From Acinetobacter colistiniresistens (GTDB lineage: Bacteria > Pseudomonadota > Gammaproteobacteria > Pseudomonadales > Moraxellaceae), in the NCBI RefSeq assembly GCF_024582815.1, contig NZ_CP102099.1, forward strand, positions 3,534,001-3,598,000: a DNA stretch of 64,000 bases, read 5' to 3'. The position numbers and the translations under genes were made by a program. How positions within the stretch are numbered: position 1 is the stretch's first letter; each line of letters begins with the position of its first letter. The notes beneath the pieces are model-generated. The model had not been told where the DNA came from. It did not search any database and saw only the letters and a program-made list of their open reading frames with translations. This document shows, in pieces, positions 19,256-27,564 of this stretch.

Positions 19256-19272
19256 CGCAAGGCCTATGCCAA
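19256..19272 (-). promoter_or_regulatory. Sigma-54 promoter of receptor 2
   Basis: TTGGCATAGGCCTTGCG has all invariant -24/-12 bases at correct spacing. The -12 lies ~36 bp before the start codon at 19221. Confidence 0.82.
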
Positions 19273-19375
19273 TCATTAAAAAGCATCAAAACAACACCCA
19301 AGATATTGATTTAATAGTTTTTAATTTTTATATATTTAGATATCAGCTTTATAAATGTTTATTTTTTCAACAGAT

Positions 19376-19393
19376 TTGTTGGAATAAAGACAG
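19376..19393. promoter_or_regulatory. Weak enhancer-like site between divergent sigma-54 promoters
   Basis: TTGTTG-GAATAA-AGACAG matches one half of the shared palindrome well and the other partly. A second half-site, CAACAG, lies at 19368-19373. It sits ~60 bp and ~115 bp from the two -24 elements. Confidence 0.4.
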
Positions 19394-19442
19394 TAAACAA
19401 AAACCACAATCAAATAAAACACTGATAAATATAAATAAATTA

Positions 19443-19459
19443 TTGGCATTTATTCTGCA
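19443..19459 (+). promoter_or_regulatory. Sigma-54 promoter of solute-binding protein gene
   Basis: TTGGCATTTATTCTGCA fits the -24/-12 pattern at correct spacing. The -12 lies ~39 bp before the ATG at 19497. Confidence 0.8.
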
Positions 19460-19496
19460 AGTCCATAAAGATGACTATCCAATATGAGTATTTATA

Positions 19497-21080
19497 ATGA
19501 CAAACCGATCAATTCTATTGTCACGTCGAAAATTTTTAGCACAAAGTCTTAGCGCAGTAGGTGGCGTTTCTTTAATAGGGAGCTTGTCTGGCTGCGATCA
19601 ATCACCACAAACGGGTACTGACGTACAAAGCCCATCTTCTCTCACTCCCAAACATGGTGGAACGATTCGATTGGGTCTAATTGGTGGACAACAATCTGGC
19701 AGTTTAGATCCACATCTGTCTACTTCAAGCGCAGGAATTACCCGAGGTTTTGCCATATATAACAAGCTATGGGAATGGGATGAAAAGATGCTGCCACGTC
19801 TTGCCTTGGCTGAATTTGCTGAACCCAATCATAATGCGAGTGAATGGACTATTCGTCTACGTAAAGGTCTAGAATTCCATCACGGTAAAACGATGACTGC
19901 TGATGATGTGATTTTCTCAGTAAAACGTTTAACTGATCCAAAGCTTGCTTCACCGTTTCGCAATCTGGTGCAATGGATTGATCGGGATCGTATTCAAAAA
20001 TTAGATGAATATACCGTTCGTATTCCTTTTATCAATTCAATTACTGGTTTCGTTGCACTACCTGAAACTTGGGTGAATTTTGGTGGAATCGTCCCTACCG
20101 ACTTTGACCCAGTCCATAACCCAATCGGTGCAGGCCCTTATAAAGTCAAACAGTTTATACCAGGTCAACGTTCTGTGTTTACCCGTTTTGAAAACTATTT
20201 TAAAGCGGATCAACCTTATGCAGACAGTTTTGAGGTGATTGATTTTAAAGATCAAGTCTCACGTTTAAATGCCTTATTAGCAGGACAAATTGATATCGCC
20301 AATGCCATTTCACCTGAATACATTAAAATTCTGGAGCAGGCGAAACACATCCAAACCATTCGTTCTGAAACCAATACCCATAATGGTTTTGACTTTAATA
20401 CGCAACAAGCCCCTTTTAATGATCCTAAAGTCCGTCAGGCATTTCGTTTAATTGCCAATCGTGAGGAGCTTGTACAACGTGGGTTAAATGGTCAGGGACG
20501 TATTGCCAATGATCTCTACTCACCACAGGACCCTGCTTTTCTTAACCTACCCCAACGTCAACAAAATATCGAGGAAGCAAAAAAATTATTGGCACAAGCT
20601 GGTTTTAAAGATGGTTTAAGTGTTGAACTTATTGCACCTGCTGGCAGCGCTCAGCCTGCACTGATCTTTGCAGAACAAGCAAAACATGCCAATGTAAATA
20701 TACGGGTCAAACAAGTCGATGCCGCAACATTTAATGGACCAGACCGCAATAAATGGCAATTGTCGAGTAACGCCACCAATGTCGGTACACCCTATTTATC
20801 TACTGCTGTTGTCAATGATGCACCGATTTCAACCACCCATAAAATCAATTTTAAAGATCCTGAATATAGTGAGTTGTTTTATAAGGCGCTTGCCGAACCA
20901 GATTTAGCAAAGCGAAAAGTGTATTTGACCCAAGCACAGAAAATTCAACATGAACGTGGTGGAATGCTGATCTGGGGATTTAGCCATACCATTGATGCAG
21001 CCACAAAAAATATTGGAGGCTTAGCCCCAGAACATACTATTTTTCCAACGTGGCGTTTTGAGAAATTATGGAAGGCTTAA
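19497..21080 (+). CDS. Tat-exported solute-binding lipoprotein (SBP_bac_5 family)
   Basis: A 527-residue periplasmic binding protein of the dipeptide/opine ABC type. The N-terminus carries a twin-arginine signal (S-R10-R11-K-F-L) that ends in a lipobox LSGC (Cys33). The body shows the family segments HGGTIRLGLIGG, YNKLWEWDEKMLPRLA, GLEFHHGKTMTADDVIFS and VRQAFRLIANREELV. It is clearly a paralogue of the binding protein at 45820-47394, with the same order of motifs. No permease or ATPase gene follows, so it may share the DppBCD/F-like transporter of that operon. It is monocistronic, bounded by a sigma-54 promoter and a terminator. Confidence 0.88.
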   Translation: MTNRSILLSRRKFLAQSLSAVGGVSLIGSLSGCDQSPQTGTDVQSPSSLTPKHGGTIRLGLIGGQQSGSLDPHLSTSSAGITRGFAIYNKLWEWDEKMLPRLALAEFAEPNHNASEWTIRLRKGLEFHHGKTMTADDVIFSVKRLTDPKLASPFRNLVQWIDRDRIQKLDEYTVRIPFINSITGFVALPETWVNFGGIVPTDFDPVHNPIGAGPYKVKQFIPGQRSVFTRFENYFKADQPYADSFEVIDFKDQVSRLNALLAGQIDIANAISPEYIKILEQAKHIQTIRSETNTHNGFDFNTQQAPFNDPKVRQAFRLIANREELVQRGLNGQGRIANDLYSPQDPAFLNLPQRQQNIEEAKKLLAQAGFKDGLSVELIAPAGSAQPALIFAEQAKHANVNIRVKQVDAATFNGPDRNKWQLSSNATNVGTPYLSTAVVNDAPISTTHKINFKDPEYSELFYKALAEPDLAKRKVYLTQAQKIQHERGGMLIWGFSHTIDAATKNIGGLAPEHTIFPTWRFEKLWKA

Positions 21081-21100
21081 GCACATCCGTTTATCTTTGC

Positions 21101-21127
21101 TTCCCCTCTTTATGAGGGGATTTTTAT
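21101..21127 (+). terminator. Terminator of the solute-binding protein gene
   Basis: TCCCCTC pairs with GAGGGGA (21102-21108 and 21114-21120), followed by TTTTTATT. Confidence 0.85.
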
Positions 21128-21145
21128 TCTGCTGGCAGAATAAAT

Positions 21146-21168
21146 TAAAAAAGCTGCCGAAGCAGCTA
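21146..21168 (-). terminator. Terminator of the tonB-exbB-exbD unit
   Basis: On the minus strand AGCTGC-TTCG-GCAGCT, with a stable UUCG tetraloop, is followed by TTTTTT, ~20 bp after exbD. Confidence 0.9.
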
Positions 21169-21186
21169 TTTGAGATGTGGCAGGGA

Positions 21187-21591
21187 TTATTGAGGAACGG
21201 TGATTACCGATAATTTATCTACACCGACTCGTTCAATACTTGCCAATAATTTTACCACTGTCCCATAAGGAACAGTTTCATCCGCATTCAGGTTCAAAGC
21301 CAGCTTCGGGTTGCTATTCTTACGTGACTGAATTTCTTGTTCAAAACTTGCAAGTGACACTTTGTCCTTATCCAAAAATATTTCACCCTGTGGATTAACA
21401 CTAATTACGACAGCTTTATTCTGATCAGTGGATTGAGTCGGTGCGGCCTTAGGTAAATTGACTTTCACCGTATTGGTCAGCAAAGGTGCTGTGACGATAA
21501 AGACAATCAGCAAAACCAACATCACATCCACCAACGGTGTAATGTTGATTTCACTCACCACATCATCATCTTGAGAAGTAGAAATTGCCAT
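21187..21591 (-). CDS. exbD: ExbD/TolR-family energy-transducing protein
   Basis: A 134-residue protein with one N-terminal membrane helix (about residues 17-39). The helix contains the essential aspartate in INITPLVDVMLVLLIVFIV, and a periplasmic domain follows. With ExbB it forms the proton-driven motor that energises TonB. The ATG overlaps the exbB stop (TAATG) with AAGGAGT inside the end of exbB, so translation is coupled. The unit ends with a strong terminator. Confidence 0.92.
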   Translation of the reverse strand: MAISTSQDDDVVSEINITPLVDVMLVLLIVFIVTAPLLTNTVKVNLPKAAPTQSTDQNKAVVISVNPQGEIFLDKDKVSLASFEQEIQSRKNSNPKLALNLNADETVPYGTVVKLLASIERVGVDKLSVITVPQ

Positions 21592-22328
21592 TATGCGAAT
21601 ACTCCTTTCTCTTTCACTTCTTTTGTTGAAGCATCATTCAGAATCGTACTCTCTGCTGTATTCTTGGTTTTAGCAGTCGGCAATTGAAAACCAGCCTTTT
21701 GATTTAAACTGACAAAATCTGTTGCAAAATCATCTAAGTCTGCACCAATCGCTTTAACTTTACGTACAAAGTAGTTATAGGCAAGCACTGCAGGTACAGC
21801 AACAGCGATACCAATTCCTGTTGCAATCAATGCTTCACCAATCGGTCCAGCAACGACATCCATACTTGCATTACCAGAATGGGCAATCGCCTGTAATGCA
21901 TGAATGATTCCGAATACGGTACCAAACAAACCAATAAAGGGTGCATTATTACCAATAGACGCCAATAGCGCTGAACCTTTCTCCAATTGACGACGTTCAG
22001 TTAGAATTTGTTTGCGTAAGTGACGTTCCAATAGGTCCTGACGGCTCCAACTGTTTTGCAAGTCATGGTGTGTTTTTTCATCTGCTTCTATCAGTGTTTT
22101 AAACCCCGCATTTGCAACACGTGCTGCTGGTCCTTGACCCGATTCAGATTGAGTTACGGCGTCAGATAAATTTTTTGCTTTCCAAAACGCCTCTACGAAA
22201 CGTTTATCTTGTTTTGATGCTCTTTGGGTCTGAACGATTTTGATGACAACCAGTGCCCAAGTCACAATAGAGAAAACAACCAATAACCAGATAGTGCCGT
22301 CATGGATCAATGAATTAATGTCAGTCAT
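21591..22328 (-). CDS. exbB: ExbB/MotA-TolQ-family proton channel protein
   Basis: A 245-residue protein with three membrane segments (about residues 10-30, 120-145 and 165-185). The conserved GTVFGIIHALQAIA and GPIGEALIATGIGIAVAVPAVLAYN stretches (the latter quoted only as landmarks GEALIATGIGIAVAVP) identify the MotA/TolQ/ExbB proton channel family. Together with ExbD and TonB encoded in the same unit it powers TonB-dependent uptake. GAGGAT precedes the ATG. It belongs to the island's sigma-54 unit rather than to an iron-regulated one; no Fur-box-like sequence was seen upstream. Confidence 0.92.
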   Translation of the reverse strand: MTDINSLIHDGTIWLLVVFSIVTWALVVIKIVQTQRASKQDKRFVEAFWKAKNLSDAVTQSESGQGPAARVANAGFKTLIEADEKTHHDLQNSWSRQDLLERHLRKQILTERRQLEKGSALLASIGNNAPFIGLFGTVFGIIHALQAIAHSGNASMDVVAGPIGEALIATGIGIAVAVPAVLAYNYFVRKVKAIGADLDDFATDFVSLNQKAGFQLPTAKTKNTAESTILNDASTKEVKEKGVFA

Positions 22329-22359
22329 GTAAATATCCTCTTAATCTATAAAATTAAAT

Positions 22360-23187
22360 TTATTTCGGTAATTGATAATGAATTGGAACATCGACCCAAC
22401 CTTCTACAGGGGTTTTACCTTTTAAAGCGGGTGAAAATTTCCATTGCTTTACTGTTCTTACAGCAGCGCTATCTAAAAGTTTTTTGCCACTACTTTGCTT
22501 GACACTGACCGTATCAGGGCTCCCATTTGCGAGTACTTTGACCCTTAAAATCACGGAACCCTCCCAACCACGTTCGAGTGCCTGTTCTGGATATTCGGGT
22601 GCAGGATTACTCAGATAGCCTGCATATCCTTTCGCTTCTGTCACAGGTAAGTTGTCATCGACCGACTTCACAGGTTCAACCACTTTCTGAACAGGTGCAG
22701 GAGCCACCTCTTTGGTCACAACAGCCTCTTCCACTTGTTGTGGCGTAGGTTGAGTGACTGCTTTTGCGACTGGTTTAGGTTGCTCTACCGCTTTCTGTAC
22801 AGGTTTGGGTTGTTCAACCTGTTTAACGATTGGTTTTGGCTTTTCCACAACCGGTGGAATTTTAGGTTTCTCTGTGACAGGAGGAATTTTGGGTTCAATT
22901 ACTTTGGGGGGTTGTTCAGGTTTTACAATTTCAATCACCACCGGTTCTGGCTTATGAATGTCCAAAGTAGGTGTAGGCAAGTGTTTTGCGATATACCAAA
23001 TTCCTAAATGCGCAGAAGTAACTGCAATAATCGCAATCAACACCTTATTCAAGCGAGGTAGTGATGGTTGGCTCAGCGCCAAGGTATGCCGTGTAAACGG
23101 ATCTGCTATGTTGTTTGAACTAGCTTCAGGTGCATATTGTTCAAATAGCAACGCCCGTTTATGCGAGTTAAATATTAGTTCACTCAT
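22360..23187 (-). CDS. tonB: TonB protein
   Basis: A 275-residue TonB. One membrane helix (about residues 46-66, RLNKVLIAIIAVTSAHLGIW) is followed by a long proline/lysine/valine-rich spacer of EKPKP and EQPKP repeats (residues ~80-175) that spans the periplasm. The C-terminal domain is NPAPEYPEQALERGWEGSV, ILRVKVLANGSPDTV and VRTVKQWKFSPA, with the YP box that pairs with receptor TonB boxes. It is the first gene of the tonB-exbB-exbD unit. Location and promoter suggest that it serves the island's three receptors. Confidence 0.93.
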   Translation of the reverse strand: MSELIFNSHKRALLFEQYAPEASSNNIADPFTRHTLALSQPSLPRLNKVLIAIIAVTSAHLGIWYIAKHLPTPTLDIHKPEPVVIEIVKPEQPPKVIEPKIPPVTEKPKIPPVVEKPKPIVKQVEQPKPVQKAVEQPKPVAKAVTQPTPQQVEEAVVTKEVAPAPVQKVVEPVKSVDDNLPVTEAKGYAGYLSNPAPEYPEQALERGWEGSVILRVKVLANGSPDTVSVKQSSGKKLLDSAAVRTVKQWKFSPALKGKTPVEGWVDVPIHYQLPK

Positions 23188-23224
23188 AGGGTTTTAAACG
23201 AAAAATAAAATATTGAATAAAAAT

Positions 23225-23241
23225 TGCACAAGTCATGCCAA
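23225..23241 (-). promoter_or_regulatory. Sigma-54 promoter of tonB-exbB-exbD
   Basis: TTGGCATGACTTGTGCA keeps the -24 GG and -12 GC at correct spacing with one -12 box mismatch. The -12 lies ~39 bp before the tonB start. Confidence 0.75.
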
Positions 23242-23302
23242 AATAACAAGTATTTGATTTTTATATTCTTAATCAGTATTTTTCAATTAATCGATATTCA
23301 AT

Positions 23303-23320
23303 ATGTTGGTTTTCAGACAG
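23303..23320. promoter_or_regulatory. Weak enhancer-like site upstream of tonB
   Basis: ATGTTG-GTTTTC-AGACAG has one good half of the shared palindrome, ~70 bp upstream of the -24 element. The right half is the same AGACAG as at 19388-19393. Confidence 0.35.
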
Positions 23321-23341
23321 TGTTATGCTGTTCAAACAACA

Positions 23342-23369
23342 AGATCCCTTTGATATCTCAAAGGGATCT
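23342..23369 (-). terminator. Terminator of the SsuD-like gene at 23377
   Basis: AGATCCCTTTGA pairs with TCAAAGGGATCT around a 4-base loop. The minus strand continues TTGTTGTTT. Confidence 0.75.
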
Positions 23370-23376
23370 AAATTTA

Positions 23377-24510
23377 TTATTTTAATTTATATCCAACCAG
23401 TGGTAAGACCTCTTCTGCTACCCGATAGGCTTCTTCCAAATGAGGGTTACTGGCTAAAATGAAATGACCAACACCAATATCAATATATTCTTGCAAACGC
23501 TCTGCAACCTGTTCATAGCTACCCACTAAAATACAGTTTGGTCCGCCACGTACATTGGACATCCCCGCCCAAACGTTCGGACTTACAAATAAGTCTTCGA
23601 AACGATTGCCCTGCGCCAAAGCCTGCTGACGTTTTGCACCAACCGACTCAGTATCTTTTCGTTCAAAGGCATGACCATCAACAGCAATGGTTTCATACAT
23701 CTGTTTAAGCTCCTGAAAAGCTTGCTCTTGTGTAGGCCGTGCCAGTATATCAATACGCATACCAAATTTAACTTTCCGATCAGGCGAGTTTTGTTCAAAA
23801 AACGCTTGCGCCTGTTCAATGACTTTTTTCTGCTGCTGAACAGGTTCACCCCAAGTTAAGTGAATATCAGCATGACGTCCTGCGACGTGTAAGGCGGCAT
23901 CACTCGCACCAGCCAACCATAAACGAGGGACATCATATTGATTCATTGGGTATCTCAACCCACCCTGCTCAACATGAAAAAACTTGCCATCATAGTCAAA
24001 TGGAGCATGATGTGAATAACCTTTTACAAACTCCAAAAACTCGTTGGTCCGTGCATAGCGCTGGTCATGTTCAATAAAATCACCGTAAGCACGTTGCTGC
24101 GCACCGCCTCCACCTGAAATGACATTCCACTCGACTCGCCCCTGACTTAAACGCTGTAAACTGGCAGCCATTTGACTGGCATAGGCTGGATGAATAAACC
24201 ACGGCTGAATCGCAATCAACAGTCGAAGTCGTTTGGTTTCCCTTGCTAATGCTGAAGCCAATACCCAAGGCTCTTCCGTATGAGGAAAAGCGGGAATCAA
24301 TGCGCCATGAAAGCCAACAATATCAGCCGCTTTTGCCACTTGTTGTACATAATCATAGTAGGCAAACAACTGATCTTCATGTTGTGGTGCTACGCGTTGT
24401 GGAGATTGAATTGCTGGATTTAACTGATTCCATTCACCACGGGTATGTAACTGATGTGCTCGACGACCATCCCCATGAACAGGAATTCTCCATAAAAACT
24501 CAACTGACAT
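23377..24510 (-). CDS. LLM-class FMNH2-dependent monooxygenase (SsuD-like)
   Basis: A 377-residue luciferase-like monooxygenase, close in length to alkanesulfonate monooxygenase SsuD (~380). Landmarks: MSVEFLWRIPVHGDGRR, EEPWVLASALARETKRLRLL, GRVEWNVISGGG, YPMNQYDVPRLWLAGASDAA, VGSYEQVAERLQEYIDIG and FILASNPHLEEAYRVAEEVLP. It should oxygenate an organosulfonate with FMNH2 and O2, releasing sulfite. The start is set at the ATG at 24510; an upstream TTG in frame is less likely. The gene is divergent from the SsuABC-like importer, and each direction has its own sigma-54 promoter around a shared perfect palindrome, so uptake and cleavage are probably co-induced. Confidence 0.87.
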   Translation of the reverse strand: MSVEFLWRIPVHGDGRRAHQLHTRGEWNQLNPAIQSPQRVAPQHEDQLFAYYDYVQQVAKAADIVGFHGALIPAFPHTEEPWVLASALARETKRLRLLIAIQPWFIHPAYASQMAASLQRLSQGRVEWNVISGGGGAQQRAYGDFIEHDQRYARTNEFLEFVKGYSHHAPFDYDGKFFHVEQGGLRYPMNQYDVPRLWLAGASDAALHVAGRHADIHLTWGEPVQQQKKVIEQAQAFFEQNSPDRKVKFGMRIDILARPTQEQAFQELKQMYETIAVDGHAFERKDTESVGAKRQQALAQGNRFEDLFVSPNVWAGMSNVRGGPNCILVGSYEQVAERLQEYIDIGVGHFILASNPHLEEAYRVAEEVLPLVGYKLK

Positions 24511-24565
24511 AATAGTTCTCAATAATTAAACATTTCACGACATCGTGTTCGTTAGCTATGTCATG

Positions 24566-24582
24566 AGCAGAAATCATGCCGT
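24566..24582 (-). promoter_or_regulatory. Sigma-54 promoter of the SsuD-like gene
   Basis: ACGGCATGATTTCTGCT keeps GG and GC with the right spacing but departs from consensus just before GG. The -12 lies ~57 bp before the ATG, the longest leader of the set. Confidence 0.65.
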
Positions 24583-24651
24583 TTTTTATTCGATAAATTT
24601 TTGACATATATTATTGTTTTATTTAAACTTTATAAAAACATACCAAAACGT

Positions 24652-24671
24652 AGTGTTGAAATTTCAACACT
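24652..24671. promoter_or_regulatory. Perfect 20-bp palindrome, putative enhancer site
   Basis: AGTGTTGAAATTTCAACACT is perfectly self-complementary and is the best copy of GTGTTG-N6-CAACAC. It sits midway between divergent sigma-54 promoters, ~80 bp from one -24 and ~115 bp from the other. Confidence 0.7.
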
Positions 24672-24772
24672 TCTCCACATTTAAATGTCTGTTTCACAGC
24701 ATACATGGCTGATTCAACAACAATAATCCGAATAAAAAATAATAAACAATTGATTTTTATATATTAATTATT

Positions 24773-24789
24773 TTGGCTTGGTTCTTGCT
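24773..24789 (+). promoter_or_regulatory. Sigma-54 promoter of the SsuABC-like importer
   Basis: TTGGCTTGGTTCTTGCT has all invariant -24/-12 bases. It lies ~35 bp before the ATG at 24824 and shows that a TTG start at 24773 cannot be used. Confidence 0.8.
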
Positions 24790-24823
24790 CTATTCCTCTA
24801 TATTTTTTAATTCCTATGACGAT

Positions 24824-25897
24824 ATGCGTATTCTTCCTAGCTTATTTTTAAGTTTGAGTCTTTTAGGACTCGTCGCTTGCGATGCAAAACAAAACCAACA
24901 AGCATCTGAGAATAAACCCACTCAGCAACAGTTGCGTATTGCTGTCGTAGCAAATGGAACATCAGGTAGTCTGGACTTTATTGGCGTACCACAACTCATC
25001 TCTCAAGACCCTATTTTTCTCAAGGCCTTAAAGCAACAACATATTGAATTGAAATGGGAGCCAGTGACCACTGCAGCTGTAGCGACTTTAGTGAATGAAA
25101 GTTTCCTGAACAATAAAATTGATTTTGCTTTTTATGGCAACCTACCGGCTGTGGTACTGAATGCAACTGGGGTAAGAACACAAATTGTAGTGCCTGGGGG
25201 GATTGGTAATAATGTCTATCTGATTGTGCCACCTGATTCACAGGTAAAAAGTATTGAGGACTTAAAAGGTAAAAAAATTGCTTTACATCGTGGCCGTCCT
25301 TGGGAAATCAATTTTGGTCAACTGATACAAAGCAAAGGTTTAAACCTCAAAGACTTTCAAATTATTAACCTAAACCCTCAGGCAGGTGCAGCAGCTTTAT
25401 CTGCCAAAAGTGTGGATGCATTTTTTACTTTAAGTGATGCGCTGACTTTACAAGACCGCCATCTCGGTAAAATTATCTGGTCATCTCAATCTTTGCCTGC
25501 TGACTGGAAAATGCGTGCAGAATTATGGGGACGTAAAAACTATCTTCAACAACACCCAGAGACCACTCAGTTACTTGCTGACGCAACAGTGAGAGCAATG
25601 AACTGGATATCCCAACACCAAGATGAATTTCAGCAAAGTCAAACCAAGTTTGGTCAACCTTTAACTGTGATTCAACGTGAAAGCCAGAATAGTGCAAGTA
25701 CATGGCAACAGGATTGGTCTCCTGAATACAACGTTGATTTCCTTAAACAACACTATGCCAAAGTCATTGATCATGCTGTGAAAAACCAGTTGATTCAAAC
25801 GCCTATCAAAGCAGATGAACTGTTAAATCCAAAATTTGCCGATCAAGCAATTCAAAATTTACATACAAACGATCAGCAGAATAAACAGGGAGACTAA
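24824..25897 (+). CDS. Sulfonate-type ABC transporter substrate-binding lipoprotein (SsuA-like)
   Basis: A 357-residue periplasmic binding protein of the NMT1/SsuA family. The signal peptide ends in the lipobox LVAC (Cys19). The body shows LRIAVVANGTSGSLDFIG, IDFAFYGNLPAVVLNATG, SIEDLKGKKIALHRGRPWEINF and a long helical C-terminal half, as in aliphatic sulfonate-binding proteins. It probably delivers a sulfonate or similar organosulfur anion to the permeases encoded next. The start at 24824 is chosen because the sigma-54 promoter covers the region of an upstream TTG start. It is the first gene of a unit that continues through two permeases and an ATPase, possibly into tatA-tatB. Confidence 0.85.
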   Translation: MRILPSLFLSLSLLGLVACDAKQNQQASENKPTQQQLRIAVVANGTSGSLDFIGVPQLISQDPIFLKALKQQHIELKWEPVTTAAVATLVNESFLNNKIDFAFYGNLPAVVLNATGVRTQIVVPGGIGNNVYLIVPPDSQVKSIEDLKGKKIALHRGRPWEINFGQLIQSKGLNLKDFQIINLNPQAGAAALSAKSVDAFFTLSDALTLQDRHLGKIIWSSQSLPADWKMRAELWGRKNYLQQHPETTQLLADATVRAMNWISQHQDEFQQSQTKFGQPLTVIQRESQNSASTWQQDWSPEYNVDFLKQHYAKVIDHAVKNQLIQTPIKADELLNPKFADQAIQNLHTNDQQNKQGD

Positions 25898-25900
25898 GCG

Positions 25901-26740
25901 ATGAAAACGCTTGTAAATCCTTCTCTTGAAAAGAATATCGTTGTGAATAGATCGCCATTATGGAGGAGGATTTCTGCTGAGCAGTGGTATGGGCTGCTCT
26001 CGCTGATTTCCCCCTTATTGGCTGTACTTACTTGGCAATTTATTTGCTCGCTGCAAATTTTCCCAACTCAAATTTTGGTGCCACCCACAACGGTCTGGAA
26101 TACATTTATTGGTTTATTGCAGAGTGGTGAGTTACAGCTGCACTTAAAGGATAGTCTCTCCCGATTGTTTTTTGGATTTTGTATTGCAGCACTCAGTGCC
26201 ATTGCTTTTGGAATTGCCTATGGTTCAATCAGCACATTCCGTAATTATGCTTATATCTTATTCAACCTCCTTTATCAGATTCCGATCTTTGTCCTTATTC
26301 CTATTTTTATTCTCGTTTTTGGGATTGGCGAACTGTTTAAAATTTTACTCATTATCAAAGCCTGTTTTTTCCCAATTGCTTTGGCAACAGCAGATGCAGT
26401 GAAAAATATTCCTAAACACTATATTGAACTCAGTCAAATCTACAAACTTAAAACACGAGCGTGGCTGAGGTACATCGTCATTCCCTCAACATTACCACCC
26501 TTGATCAGTGGACTGCGAATCGCATTAGGCCGAGCATGGTTGATTTTAGTAGCCGTTGAATTACTTGCAGCAGGTACTGGTATTGGTCAGATGATGGAAC
26601 TAGGACGGCAAATGCTTCGTCTGGATGTGGTGATGGTCGGGGTATTTATCACAGGCATGATTGGTTTTAGCCTCGATAAACTTTTACGTTTGGTCGAACA
26701 ACGCTTTATATCACCTGCGCTCAGTTCAAGGGGGAAATAA
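25901..26740 (+). CDS. ABC transporter permease (SsuC-like) 1
   Basis: A 279-residue permease of the binding-protein-dependent type with about six membrane helices. The EAA-like cytoplasmic loop is YIELSQIYKLKTRAWLRYIV followed by PSTLPPLISGLRIALGRAW, as in SsuC/TauC. CAGGGAGA precedes the ATG four bases after the binding protein stop. Having two different permease genes in one sulfonate-type unit is less usual than the single SsuC; they could form a heterodimer. Confidence 0.87.
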   Translation: MKTLVNPSLEKNIVVNRSPLWRRISAEQWYGLLSLISPLLAVLTWQFICSLQIFPTQILVPPTTVWNTFIGLLQSGELQLHLKDSLSRLFFGFCIAALSAIAFGIAYGSISTFRNYAYILFNLLYQIPIFVLIPIFILVFGIGELFKILLIIKACFFPIALATADAVKNIPKHYIELSQIYKLKTRAWLRYIVIPSTLPPLISGLRIALGRAWLILVAVELLAAGTGIGQMMELGRQMLRLDVVMVGVFITGMIGFSLDKLLRLVEQRFISPALSSRGK

Positions 26741-27528
26741 TGTCGCCACTATCACTGACTTTGAAAGGTGCATTACAACAGCCTGTGGTCCTATTACAAG
26801 GTCTCGTACTTCCTGTGCTATTACTGGTTTTATGGCAGTACAACTCAGAACTAGGCTCTAGTCATGCCTATGCCTTTGTCCCTTTACAGAATATTTATTC
26901 TGCTTCTCTTCAACTACTAGAAACAGGGGAATTGTGGGTGAATACATGGGGTAGTCTGAAGAAAGCGGGATTAGGCTTTTTATTTGGTTCAACAGCTGGA
27001 CTAATTTTAGGCGTCTTACTCGCCTATTCAAAAGTTTTTAATGCGCTGGTTTCTCCACTGTTTAACAGTATCCGACAAGTTCCACTCCTCGGTTTAACGC
27101 CATTAATTGCTTTATGGTTTGGCAATGGTGAAGAAGCCAAGATCTTTATTATTGCACTGGCTTCTTTTTTCCCCTTGGTCATTAATACCTTTCAAGGACT
27201 TAGCCACTATGATGAAAAATACAGTGAAGTCGCACGAATGTATCAGTTTTCATTTTGGCGTGAATTTAAAAGAATCCGCTTGCCACAAGCCTTGCCACAT
27301 ATTTTAACGGGGTTAAATTTAGCGGTCCCTTTTACCTGGATCACCACCACCGCAAGTGAGTTGCTATTCAATGCAGGCGCTGGCTTGGGCAATCTCATGA
27401 TGAAAGCTGAAATTAATGCCGAAATGGACATCCTACTGGTGTGCGCAATGACCGTCACGATCAGTGGTATTGTGATGACCACATCTATCCACTTCATTTC
27501 AAAACGTGTGCTGCAATGGCGAGCTTAG
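26740..27528 (+). CDS. ABC transporter permease (SsuC-like) 2
   Basis: A 262-residue second permease with about six membrane helices. The coupling loop is YSEVARMYQFSFWREFKRIR followed by PQALPHILTGLNLAVPFTW. Its ATG overlaps the stop of permease 1 by one base (TAATG), with AAGGGGG inside the end of that gene, so translation is coupled and expression should be about equal. The two permeases are clearly different in sequence, which fits a heterodimeric membrane part of one importer. Confidence 0.87.
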   Translation: MSPLSLTLKGALQQPVVLLQGLVLPVLLLVLWQYNSELGSSHAYAFVPLQNIYSASLQLLETGELWVNTWGSLKKAGLGFLFGSTAGLILGVLLAYSKVFNALVSPLFNSIRQVPLLGLTPLIALWFGNGEEAKIFIIALASFFPLVINTFQGLSHYDEKYSEVARMYQFSFWREFKRIRLPQALPHILTGLNLAVPFTWITTTASELLFNAGAGLGNLMMKAEINAEMDILLVCAMTVTISGIVMTTSIHFISKRVLQWRA

Positions 27529-27564
27529 TAGCCTCTAATTTAAAAATACAATCAGGATTTCAAC

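Noticed and set aside
22735..23007. Open plus-strand frames opposite tonB
   Set aside because: They mirror the proline/lysine repeats of the TonB spacer on the other strand (W/F/G-rich antisense) and have no start signals.
24773..24823. N-terminal extension of the SsuA-like protein from a TTG start
   Set aside because: The stretch contains the sigma-54 -24/-12 motif, and the internal ATG at 24824 gives a normal lipoprotein signal.
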